Shown here piece after piece: positions 51,609 to 59,286 of a stretch of 64,000 nt of DNA. The DNA comes from Planctomycetota bacterium. GTDB taxonomy: Bacteria; Planctomycetota; Brocadiia; SM23-32; JAKLEA01. Where the stretch lies: contig JAKLEA010000029.1 of the NCBI GenBank assembly GCA_022711755.1, forward strand, positions 1 to 64,000, in the 5' to 3' direction. The translations under genes and the position numbers were made by a program. The stretch's first letter is position 1, and each line of letters opens with the position of its first letter. Under the pieces are notes generated by a model. It searched no databases, was not told where the DNA came from, and saw only the letters and a program-made list of their open reading frames with translations.

Positions 51609-52427
51609 CTACCTTGCGCTCCATGCCAGTCCAAGCATGACCCGGAACATTCGCAGGACGGCTGGCACATCAGCCACGACGCACGCAACCTCGTCCGGCC
51701 CGCGCCGCTCAACCCCCGGCGTCAGCGCCGCCGCGTCCGCCTGCTTGCTCAACGCCATCCTGACCGACATCTCGATTGGGCCGGCCATTTTCAAGGGTTT
51801 GAAGCGCTTGAGGTCCGACAGCGCCTCGGCAACCCCCGCCCTGATCGCCTCGCGCGTCCTCTCCGGATGCACGGTCCTCCCGGTCTCCCGGCCCATCGCA
51901 TATTTCGTTACGGCATGCGGAATCGGGCCTGTGAACAATGAAAGTTCCTCGGCCACCGACTGGTCTCCCGCCACGAAAACCGTCGGGACGCCATGGTATC
52001 CGGCGGTGAGCGCGCTCAATTCAGCCTCCCCGATCGCGCGGCCGTTCAGATTCAATTCCTTTACGCAGTTGGACATGGTATGCGACAGGATGCCCCTCTC
52101 CTCCCCCGCCCGGCTGTGATATCCGATCAGGAGCAGCGCGTCGAACGTCCCGTCCAGTCCCTGCACCATGCTGATCAGCGCGTCCCATCCGGCGACAAGG
52201 TTGGCCTCCGGACGCAGTTCCTCAATGAGGATGTTGCGTCCGTTGCCGTGCGCGTCCTTCACCCAGATTTCCCCTGCCCCGGCCTGCATCGCCCCCTCAA
52301 TGGCGGCGTTGACATCGCCGGTCATCCATTTCCTGGCCCTTGCAAACTCGGCTGCGACAGGCCCGGTCTCGTCAAAGTGGACGACGCCGGTGGCCCCCTC
52401 GATGTCCGCTGAAATGAAGATTTTCAT
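51609..52427 (-). CDS. M55 family D-aminopeptidase (DppA-like)
   Basis: 272 aa. Begins MKIFISADIEGATGVVHFDE, the metal-binding start of DppA (Asp and Glu of DIEG). Further motifs are AIEGAMQAGAGEIWVKDAHGNGRN (His ligand), DALLLIGYHSRAG (His) and ELNGRAIGEAELSALTAGYHGVPTVFVAGDQS. DppA forms a decamer that removes N-terminal D-amino acids, for recycling wall peptides. Full length. AAGGAG precedes the ATG. Upstream are two inverted repeats (AATCCGG/CCGGATT and CGTCAAAGC/GCTTTGACG). Confidence 0.92.
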   Translation of the reverse strand: MKIFISADIEGATGVVHFDETGPVAAEFARARKWMTGDVNAAIEGAMQAGAGEIWVKDAHGNGRNILIEELRPEANLVAGWDALISMVQGLDGTFDALLLIGYHSRAGEERGILSHTMSNCVKELNLNGRAIGEAELSALTAGYHGVPTVFVAGDQSVAEELSLFTGPIPHAVTKYAMGRETGRTVHPERTREAIRAGVAEALSDLKRFKPLKMAGPIEMSVRMALSKQADAAALTPGVERRGPDEVACVVADVPAVLRMFRVMLGLAWSAR

Positions 52428-52452
52428 CGCATTATCTCCTTTGTGATGCAGA

Positions 52453-52520
52453 AATCCGGATCTCTTTACCGGATTACAGCGTCAAAGCTGCCTTCCCGCC
52501 AGTCCTTTTCCGCTTTGACG
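52453..52520 (-). promoter_or_regulatory. Two inverted repeats upstream of the M55 peptidase gene
   Basis: AATCCGG (52453-52459) with CCGGATT (52469-52475), and CGTCAAAGC (52480-52488) with GCTTTGACG (52512-52520). Their position, 26-93 bases before the minus-strand start, suits operators or leader hairpins. Confidence 0.4.
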
Positions 52521-52565
52521 GCTTTCTTTTCCGCAATGTCATTATTGTTTTACGGCCAATGCGAG

Positions 52566-52595
52566 TTGATCTGCGGCGCTGACAAATCATAAAAT
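52566..52595 (+). promoter_or_regulatory. Candidate promoter for the NTF2-like gene
   Basis: TTGATC (52566-52571), 18 bases, TAAAAT (52590-52595), about 86 bases before the ATG. Confidence 0.45.
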
Positions 52596-52681
52596 CATGC
52601 TCAGACAACGCCAATTGACTTCAGCGCACAATGGACTGTCATCTCCGTCGCGCAGCGCCATTAAGCGAATGGAGGCGTCTC

Positions 52682-53071
52682 ATGGATCAGAAAAAACTCG
52701 TCGCATATGCCGGGCATTTCCTTTCCGAGTGGAACACGCAGGACTTTGATCGCGTATCCGCTTGTTATACAGAGGACGTTGAGTATCGCGATCCCAACAC
52801 CAGAGGCGTAGTCCGGGGCGCGGATGCGATGCGCCGTTACCTGCGCAAGCTCTTCGCGGCGTGGGACATGCAATGGTCCCTGCGGGAATGCCACCCTCTG
52901 GCGGAACGCGAGGGCGCGGTCATCCTCTGGCATGCCGCCTTCCGCAAAGCCGGTGGAAGCGAAACCGTCGAGGCGGACGGAATTGATATTGTCATGATTC
53001 GAGACGGGCGGATCGAGCGCAACGAAGTCCATTTCGATCGCTCGGCGCTGCTGAAACTACTGACGCCGTGA
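52682..53071 (+). CDS. NTF2/SnoaL-like protein
   Basis: 129 aa from the ATG at 52682 (GGAGG 6 bases upstream). Cone-shaped alpha+beta fold of SnoaL/NTF2 type: FLSEWNTQDFDRVSACYTEDVEYRDPNTRGVVRGADAMRRYLRKLFAAWD, then GAVILWHAAFRKAGG and DGIDIVMIRDGRIERNEVHFD. Family members are small cyclases, isomerases or ligand-binding proteins; which applies here is unknown. Single gene with its own likely promoter. Confidence 0.82.
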   Translation: MDQKKLVAYAGHFLSEWNTQDFDRVSACYTEDVEYRDPNTRGVVRGADAMRRYLRKLFAAWDMQWSLRECHPLAEREGAVILWHAAFRKAGGSETVEADGIDIVMIRDGRIERNEVHFDRSALLKLLTP

Positions 53072-53185
53072 ATGTCTGAAACTAAACCTCACTAGTCGCC
53101 GGGGCGGTTTTATGCGAGTTGTCTGCACTCGTTACGCCCCAATCGCAAGCATCACCCGACAGAATGTCGTGTTGATCGCGCGAAT

Positions 53186-55186
53186 CTATTTTTCGACCGG
53201 CAGTTCCTGCCTTGCCGCCCATTCCGTCCACCCGCCATCGTACCACCTGACGTCGCTGTAGCCGAGAATATGCTTGAGAACAAAGAAGGTCTGGCTGGCC
53301 TGATGGCCGGTTCGGCAATAGACAATCACTGGAGTATTCTTCGATGGGATCACGGCAGCATATGCCTTCGCGAGATCGTCGGCTGATTTCAACGACGAAT
53401 ATCCTTCCGACGCCGCGACGTCTTCGGTATACGGCCTGTTGACGGCTCCGGGAATCCGCCCGGCGCGCGCTTCGTCCGTTTTCTCGCCGCGGTAGTTCTC
53501 CGCCGGACGTACGTCAAGTATCACCGCGCTATTGCCCTTCGAGGAGTTGAGAACGTCGCTGAAACTAACCGTGAATCCATCTGCCCCGTCGGACACTCCA
53601 TAGGAGGCGGCATTGATTTCCGGAAGCCTCGAATCGGTCGGACGTCCTTCAGCCTTCCATCTTCCGAACCCGCCGTCCAGAATGGCGTAGTTCTCGTGCG
53701 CAAGCCTATCCAGCGCCATGCAGAAGAAGGTCGCGTCACGGGGCTGCTCTCCGATGACGACAACCATGTCGGACTTCTCGATACCGAGCGCCGAGATATG
53801 AGCCGCCAGTAGTTCCTTCGGCAGGAGCATGGAAGGAACGCCGCCGATCGTGCCGCGCAGGCTTTCAATTGAAAGCCGGATCGAGCCGGGGACGTGTGAG
53901 GTGTTGTAGGCAGGTTGCTCGCGACAGTCCACAACCTTCAGGCCGGGTTTGCCCACCATTCCCGCCAGTTCCTCAGCGCTTATCACTCTTGTCTGCCGGG
54001 CTTGAGAGACCGCGGAAGCAGCGGAAGGCGCAGGGGGAGCATGGCCTTCATCCAGGTACCACGCGCGCCACGCGCGAATTCTCCCGGCCATTTCCACGGA
54101 CACAGGTTCCGGCCTCAGCGAGGCGGGTTTCAGACACGTCCGGATGAAACCGTCAATGCCGTCTGTCAGGATATAGACGTCTCTGTAACCTAATCGGTCG
54201 AGGGCATCCCTCGCCTGGGCCGGGTGGACCATGCCGTTGGAACAAAGCACGACAATCGCTCCTGCAGGTCTGGCGGATACTACAGCAGGGAGGTCCGGAA
54301 GCGGCGCGTTGACCGCGCCTTTTATGTGAAACGCAGCGAACTCCTCAGCAGATCGGACGTCAACGAGCATTACAGAAGAAGGATTGGATATGAGCCTGTC
54401 GGCAAGCTCCACCGGTGAAATGTGATCCTTGCCGTCCGCGATTTCCTGAAGCAAGGCGATCTCCGACGGGCTGTCTATTGCGGTTGCTGTCTGTCGGGCC
54501 CCGGCTGAGGTGGTTGCCTCCGGGAACAGGAAAAGCCCTCCAGCGGCGACGACCATCGCAACGCAGAAAGCGCGCAGGAAGGGGGTATTGAAGTATTCGC
54601 CCTTCCCGGAACGGACTTTCTCAATGTATTCCGAGCCCCAGAAACACGCAATCGCGCACAACGTGAACGCGAAGGCGAAGCCCGCCTTCGAGGTCCCGAT
54701 GCCGTCATAAGCCATCTTCACTCCTGCTTCCCCTGCTGACGCAAGCGGCTTCATCCACCCGTATGTCTCACTGAAGAGCGCGCTGCCGGCTGCCGCGCCG
54801 CCGAGAAAGACGAAGGCATCCATGCTCCCGGAAGCTAGGCCGACGACCGCCGTTCCCGGACACCATCCGCCCATTACGAATCCGACGCCGAATATCAATC
54901 CTCCAACTATTTGCGCTCCGTATATCGTCGGCATCATGTAGACGCCGTCCGGCGGAACCAGGCCCAGCGCGATGAAATACGAAAGCCCGATCATGGCCGT
55001 AAGAAGCCCGGTGAACATCACCTTCAGAACGGTCATGTCGCGGAAATAGAAGATTCCCGCAAGCCTTTTGGAACTGCCGAATCCGGCTCTTTCCAGCGAC
55101 AGTCCGAAGAATATGCCGATGGTGAAGGCCGTGAGGAAGGCGGCTGGGGATTGGAGGGCCTCGCGGGCGTAGAAGGTCTCAATCAT
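53186..55186 (-). CDS. YeeE/YedE-like sulfur transporter half fused to three rhodanese domains
   Basis: 666 aa from the ATG at 55186 (AGGAGG 7 bases upstream). Residues about 1-245 have six or seven membrane segments and YeeE/YedE motifs (LERAGFGSSKRLAGIFYFRD; GFVMGGWCPGTAVVGLASGSMDAFVF with one Cys). Three rhodanese domains follow. The first (about 265-365) has Cys in VVLCSNGMVHPAQ. The second (about 400-510) lacks Cys (VVVIGEQPRDATFF). The third (about 530-665) has YCRTGHQAS, so domains two and three look like a thiosulfate:cyanide sulfurtransferase pair with an inactive first lobe. Likely moves thiosulfate or sulfane sulfur across the membrane and passes it on. Overlaps the preceding gene by 8 bases. 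Confidence 0.85.
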   Translation of the reverse strand: MIETFYAREALQSPAAFLTAFTIGIFFGLSLERAGFGSSKRLAGIFYFRDMTVLKVMFTGLLTAMIGLSYFIALGLVPPDGVYMMPTIYGAQIVGGLIFGVGFVMGGWCPGTAVVGLASGSMDAFVFLGGAAAGSALFSETYGWMKPLASAGEAGVKMAYDGIGTSKAGFAFAFTLCAIACFWGSEYIEKVRSGKGEYFNTPFLRAFCVAMVVAAGGLFLFPEATTSAGARQTATAIDSPSEIALLQEIADGKDHISPVELADRLISNPSSVMLVDVRSAEEFAAFHIKGAVNAPLPDLPAVVSARPAGAIVVLCSNGMVHPAQARDALDRLGYRDVYILTDGIDGFIRTCLKPASLRPEPVSVEMAGRIRAWRAWYLDEGHAPPAPSAASAVSQARQTRVISAEELAGMVGKPGLKVVDCREQPAYNTSHVPGSIRLSIESLRGTIGGVPSMLLPKELLAAHISALGIEKSDMVVVIGEQPRDATFFCMALDRLAHENYAILDGGFGRWKAEGRPTDSRLPEINAASYGVSDGADGFTVSFSDVLNSSKGNSAVILDVRPAENYRGEKTDEARAGRIPGAVNRPYTEDVAASEGYSSLKSADDLAKAYAAVIPSKNTPVIVYCRTGHQASQTFFVLKHILGYSDVRWYDGGWTEWAARQELPVEK

Positions 55187-55694
55187 GCCATTGCCTCCTG
55201 AGCGGATAGGCGGCGGCATATCCGCCTGCAAACAGGCAGATCAGGAATATCAGGCTGCCGGTGAGTAAAAGAGCACCGCCGGTCAGCGCCTGGCCGGAAG
55301 TGCATCCGCCGGCCAGCCTGCTTGCGAAGCCGACAATGATGCCCCCCACCAAAGCCAACGACATCCGCCTTCCGCGCGAGCAGGACACACCTTTCTCAAC
55401 CCGCATCTTCATCCTGTTCGCCAGGAGGGCGGAAAACAACCCCCCGAAGAATGTCCCGGCCATCATCACGACAAGGTAGTAACTGAGTGGATTGCTCCCC
55501 CATGCACCGAAGTATTCGCTTGAAGCTACGTGGCGCGGGGCGACACAACCTTCCGCAAAAGCCGCAAATCGAGCTATCCCAGCCGACGCGCCCAGCCCCA
55601 CTCCCAGAAACAAGAATGACGCCAGTAGCGTCAGGCCCAGCATCACCCCGGCAAGGTACGGATTCGATACTGGATGAGGTTTTTCGCTATCCAT
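55179..55694 (-). CDS. YeeE/YedE (DUF395) sulfur transporter half
   Basis: 171 aa, four or so membrane segments. Two Cys-bearing motifs of the thiosulfate transporter family: FAAFAEGCVAPRH near 41-53 and FASRLAGGCTSGQALTGGALLL near 127-148. TsuA-type proteins carry both halves and pass thiosulfate between conserved Cys; here the second half is the next gene. Starts one base after the stop of the MBL gene and overlaps the fused gene by 8 bases, so translational coupling is likely. Confidence 0.88.
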   Translation of the reverse strand: MDSEKPHPVSNPYLAGVMLGLTLLASFLFLGVGLGASAGIARFAAFAEGCVAPRHVASSEYFGAWGSNPLSYYLVVMMAGTFFGGLFSALLANRMKMRVEKGVSCSRGRRMSLALVGGIIVGFASRLAGGCTSGQALTGGALLLTGSLIFLICLFAGGYAAAYPLRRQWHD

Positions 55695-55695
55695 C

Positions 55696-57726
55696 TCAGC
55701 ACCCCGCGCTTTTCTTCTTGGACGTTTCGGGTTTTGGGGCGGACGGAGCTGAGGGGCTTGCCGGAGACACCGGAGCCGGCGACGGAACGCGCGAGGACGG
55801 CGCGGCGCTCGGCATCACGCGCCCCGAAGGAACTCCGACGCTCGCACCGCTTTCCTCCCAATAGGCTTCCAGCCCCCCGTAGAGTGCCTTTATCGGCCTC
55901 TGCGTCTTCTGAGAGAGAATCCCGGCAACGGCCATTGCCAAAGTCCCATCCCTGTCAACCAACACAAGCGGGATGGCTCCGGCCGCGTAGGCCGGATTGC
56001 TCATGACGTCCGCAATATCGGCGTTCCGCGAACCTGGGATGCTGTAGTCCGCGAACATTGCCGGCGGGCGGATATCCACGATCTCGAACGTCCCCGGCAG
56101 GTCCATGAGCAATCGCTTCAACTCAACTGCGGAAATTCTCTCCGGCAATCTTACGCTGCGCAGCGCCGTCGTTCCGACGGAAGCAGTCCCCCCTGGAGCG
56201 ACGGCATGAATCACCGGCAGCCCGGCATTCTTCCACGCCTCGGAACCACCGGCAAGGCTACTCACCTGTTTGAAGCCATTGCGCTCCAGGATGCCTATGG
56301 CCATGCTGGACCGGTAGGCCGAGTTGCAAACCGTGACGATGGGCTGAGACGGGTCCAGCTTCGACGAAAGCTCGGTCAGTTTGTTTAACGGAAGGTTGAG
56401 AACGTTACCGATGCGGAAACCCATCCACTCGGACGGCAGGCGCACGTCCACGATCACGGGCGCTTCGCCCTTGCTCATCTGGGCATAAAGATCGTTCGGG
56501 ACAACCGGTTTGTTGGCGGAGAGTCTCATCCCGGACTTTTTAACACTCTCAAAGGAGATCGCTCCGGCCCTGTACCCAACGCGATGGAGTCGGAATGCTG
56601 CTTCCTTCAGATCCTTCTCATCACCGCAGAGGACAAGATTCGCCTCCCACGGGACCATTATCCCGACCCACGTCTCCAGCCGTCCGCGAAGCGCGATATT
56701 CACAGAATTAGGAATGTGCCCCGCCGCAAAGTCCTCAGCGCCCCGGATGTCAACGACGTAGTGCTTCGTCGGATCGGCAAGGTCGGAAATCGCAGAAGGC
56801 TCTGGTGGAAGCGGGGCGCTCCAGTCCACAAGCTCCGGCCCTTTCTTGTTCATCGCCGCGTTATGTTTGAAATACTGCGGAGCTTCCGGAAGACCGTCGA
56901 GAACAGCAATGATGAAATCGTTGCGCCCGGTATGGCTCAGGTAGGGATTTGCGGTTCTCTGCGCCCCGATTGTGGAACTGGGATCGTCGCTCAGGTGCGC
57001 GCCGCATAGCGACCCGGCGCCGTGCGCTGGCAGGATAACGACTTCATCGGGCAGCTTCGACAGTTTGTTCGTCCATGTGTCGAACGCCATTGAGGCGAGC
57101 GTCGCTGCGGCCATGGCCCCGCCCATCAGGTCCGGCCTGCCGATGCTCCCGACAAAAAGGGTGTCTCCGGTGAAAAGGAAGAGCGGCTTGTCCGCCTTGC
57201 CTTTCTCGAAAACCAATCCGCATATCCCGTCAGGCGTATGCCCGGGCGTTTCGATCACCCTGATCACAGCGCTTCCAACGACGATCTCAGCGCCATCCTT
57301 GATCGGCTCGTGCGGGTAGGCTGCGCCGCCGGCCTGGTTAAAGTAGACCGGGCAGTCGCCTGCCTTCGCAAGTTCCATGAATCCCGCCACGAAGTCCGCG
57401 TGGGAGTGGGTCAGCAGGACTCCCTTGATCGTCAGCCCTTCCTTTTTCGCAGCCTCGATGTAGGCGTCAATATCCCGCGCCGGATCAACGACGAGCGCAT
57501 CCTTGCCTGAAACAAGAATGTATGAATAGTGCGACAACACGGCCAGGTTGTACTGCATGATTCGAAAGCCTGCTCCTTCGTACGTCTGAATGAGACTGCA
57601 GAAGGCGGCCGCATCGGCGTGAGATGCCGATTCGGAATCTTTGATGCTTTCAGCGCGCGTCCGCACAGACAGGAAGCACAGTAACATAAGCATGACAATC
57701 GCCGGTATGTTGCGTAGTCGGATCAT
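55696..57726 (-). CDS. Secreted persulfide-dioxygenase-like MBL protein fused to three rhodanese domains
   Basis: 676 aa from the ATG at 57726 (AGGAG 7 bases upstream) with a signal peptide (IPAIVMLMLLCFLSVRTRA); the longer frame to 57891 runs through the promoter. MBL fold at about 40-270: LLTHSHADFVAG, where the usual DH is DF; TPGHTPDG; FTGDTLFVGSIGRPDL; LPAHGAGSLCG. The His-His-Asp set for a mononuclear iron, as in ETHE1, is retained. Rhodanese domains follow near 340-430 (Cys in LVLCGDEKD), 455-545 (VCNSAYRSS) and 565-640 (no Cys; LVDRDGT). A Pro/Ser/Ala tail ends KKKSAGC, placing a Cys at the very C-terminus. First gene of the sulfur operon. Confidence 0.87.
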   Translation of the reverse strand: MIRLRNIPAIVMLMLLCFLSVRTRAESIKDSESASHADAAAFCSLIQTYEGAGFRIMQYNLAVLSHYSYILVSGKDALVVDPARDIDAYIEAAKKEGLTIKGVLLTHSHADFVAGFMELAKAGDCPVYFNQAGGAAYPHEPIKDGAEIVVGSAVIRVIETPGHTPDGICGLVFEKGKADKPLFLFTGDTLFVGSIGRPDLMGGAMAAATLASMAFDTWTNKLSKLPDEVVILPAHGAGSLCGAHLSDDPSSTIGAQRTANPYLSHTGRNDFIIAVLDGLPEAPQYFKHNAAMNKKGPELVDWSAPLPPEPSAISDLADPTKHYVVDIRGAEDFAAGHIPNSVNIALRGRLETWVGIMVPWEANLVLCGDEKDLKEAAFRLHRVGYRAGAISFESVKKSGMRLSANKPVVPNDLYAQMSKGEAPVIVDVRLPSEWMGFRIGNVLNLPLNKLTELSSKLDPSQPIVTVCNSAYRSSMAIGILERNGFKQVSSLAGGSEAWKNAGLPVIHAVAPGGTASVGTTALRSVRLPERISAVELKRLLMDLPGTFEIVDIRPPAMFADYSIPGSRNADIADVMSNPAYAAGAIPLVLVDRDGTLAMAVAGILSQKTQRPIKALYGGLEAYWEESGASVGVPSGRVMPSAAPSSRVPSPAPVSPASPSAPSAPKPETSKKKSAGC

Positions 57727-57832
57727 CTTCTCTCTCCTGGAAAAGATCATGTCTCCGATGATATTTCTATCGGACGAAGAATCCCAACATCGGACATGTG
57801 TCTCGCCAAACGCTCTCATGTTTCTTTGTTGG

Positions 57833-57861
57833 ATTATATCCGCGCCATGTTTCCACAGCAA
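57833..57861 (-). promoter_or_regulatory. sigma70 promoter of the sulfur operon
   Basis: On the minus strand: TTGCTG (57861-57856), 17 bases, TATAAT (57838-57833). Start near 57826, leaving about 100 bases of leader before the ATG at 57726. Confidence 0.6.
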
Positions 57862-57949
57862 TAGACCTTCAGTGTCGAGTTTTTGGGGCACGGCAACGTA
57901 ATCCTATCGGTGGGCGCATCGCTAATATCTTGCGTCCGATTCAGACGCA

Positions 57950-57978
57950 TTGACCCCCCGGCGCTCCGGTTCTATAAT
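57950..57978 (+). promoter_or_regulatory. Near-consensus sigma70 promoter of the argG-like operon
   Basis: TTGACC (57950-57955), 17 bases, TATAAT (57973-57978). Start near 57985, so the coding start must lie downstream, excluding the long open frame from 57883. Confidence 0.65.
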
Positions 57979-58047
57979 GACTCTCATACGCGCGCCATTC
58001 TCCGGTCGCAGCGGATCCTGCGCGCGTTCGTTTTTTCACGCTCTGAA

Positions 58048-59286
58048 GTGGGAGAAAAATCCCTGGCATATGTAGTCATGGCATATGGCGGTAGCTTTCA
58101 GGCCGACCTTTGCGTGCATTGGCTGAAGCACAAAAAGGACTTTCGCGTCATCGCTGTCGCCTGCAATCTCGGGCAGAACCGCCGGATGGATGACGTGGGC
58201 AAGCGGGCGCTTGCCGCCGGCGCGGACTCTTGCCATGTGGCCGACCTCCGGGACAGGTTCCTGAGAGATTTCTGTTTCGAAACCATGAAGGCTAACGCGG
58301 AACATTTTTCCGGGGTATTCCTTTCTGCCTCACTTTCCCGCCCGGCCATTGCGCAGGAAATCATGCGGATCGCCCGCGAACGCGGAACCAGTTGCGTAGC
58401 TCATGCATCCCACTTCCACGGCAACGATCAGGTCCGATACGAATTGACCTTCTCCAGCCTGAATCCCGATGTTGAAATCCTTTCGCCATCAAGCGAATGG
58501 GGATTCAAATCGCGGGAGGAAATGGTGGAATACGCCCGGCGCTTCAACCTTTCGCTCCCGGAGGAGTCGGACAGCAGATGGAACGTGGACGACAACATCT
58601 GGGGCGCCAGCACGGTTATAGGAGCAGAGGCCGATCCCGGACGCGCCGCGCCGGCGGAAGCATACAGGCTCACGCGCGATCCGACCGTCTGCGCGGACGA
58701 ACCGACGCGAGTGGAAATCGGTTTCGACGCTGGACTGCCTATAAGGCTTAATGGGGCCGAGATGCAGCCCCTTGACCTCGTGCGAAGCCTGAATAACATC
58801 GGCGCGCTGAACGGCATAGGACGATTTGAATATATCGGAGATTCGCTTTTCGGCGGCCAGAGCCGCGAGGTCCACGAAGCCCCCGGCGCAGTCATTCTCT
58901 ATGAGGCGCACAGGGCCTTGGAATGGATTACGCTGGATTCCGAAACTCGACGCTATAAAAGAATGCTCTCGGAGAAATTCGCCGACCTTGTATTCAACGG
59001 CCTATGGTTCAGCAACCTGAGGGCCGCGCTCTCGGCGTTCTTCCATTCAACGCAGAACCTTGTGTGCGGCGATGTGGGGCTGGAGATTTACAAGGGCAAA
59101 GTGACCGTAAGGAACTGCGCTTCACCCAACCGGCTGGAAGGATCCGACGGCAAGCTCCCAGATCCGGAATCCATCAAGGGATTTCTTGAAATCAACCGCA
59201 ACATCAACCGAAAGAGCAGGACCCGGAGAAAGCACCAGCCCGGCGCAAGGAGCTTTGGACGCAACATATCCGGTTCGCAGGAATGA
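58048..59286 (+). CDS. Argininosuccinate-synthase-like protein with altered ATP-binding site
   Basis: 412 aa from a GTG at 58048 (uncertain; a CTG at 58063 with GGGAG upstream is an alternative). Collinear with ArgG along its length: NLGQ, HVADLRDRFLRDFCFETMKANA, GNDQVRYELTFSSLNPDVEILSPSSEW, NVDDNIWGAS, GIGRFEYIGD, SREVHEAPGAVILYEAHRALE, NGLWFSNL. Yet the ATP loop AYSGGLDTS is AYGGSFQAD, GTALARP is SASLSRP, and HGCTGKGNDQVRFE is HASHFHGNDQVRYE. Classic citrulline-aspartate ligation is therefore doubtful. No other arginine gene is near. Overlaps cinA by 4 bases. Confidence 0.78.
   Translation: MGEKSLAYVVMAYGGSFQADLCVHWLKHKKDFRVIAVACNLGQNRRMDDVGKRALAAGADSCHVADLRDRFLRDFCFETMKANAEHFSGVFLSASLSRPAIAQEIMRIARERGTSCVAHASHFHGNDQVRYELTFSSLNPDVEILSPSSEWGFKSREEMVEYARRFNLSLPEESDSRWNVDDNIWGASTVIGAEADPGRAAPAEAYRLTRDPTVCADEPTRVEIGFDAGLPIRLNGAEMQPLDLVRSLNNIGALNGIGRFEYIGDSLFGGQSREVHEAPGAVILYEAHRALEWITLDSETRRYKRMLSEKFADLVFNGLWFSNLRAALSAFFHSTQNLVCGDVGLEIYKGKVTVRNCASPNRLEGSDGKLPDPESIKGFLEINRNINRKSRTRRKHQPGARSFGRNISGSQE

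Noticed and set aside
57727..57891. N-terminal extension of the MBL-rhodanese gene
   Set aside because: Contains a good minus-strand promoter, and the signal peptide begins only at 57726.
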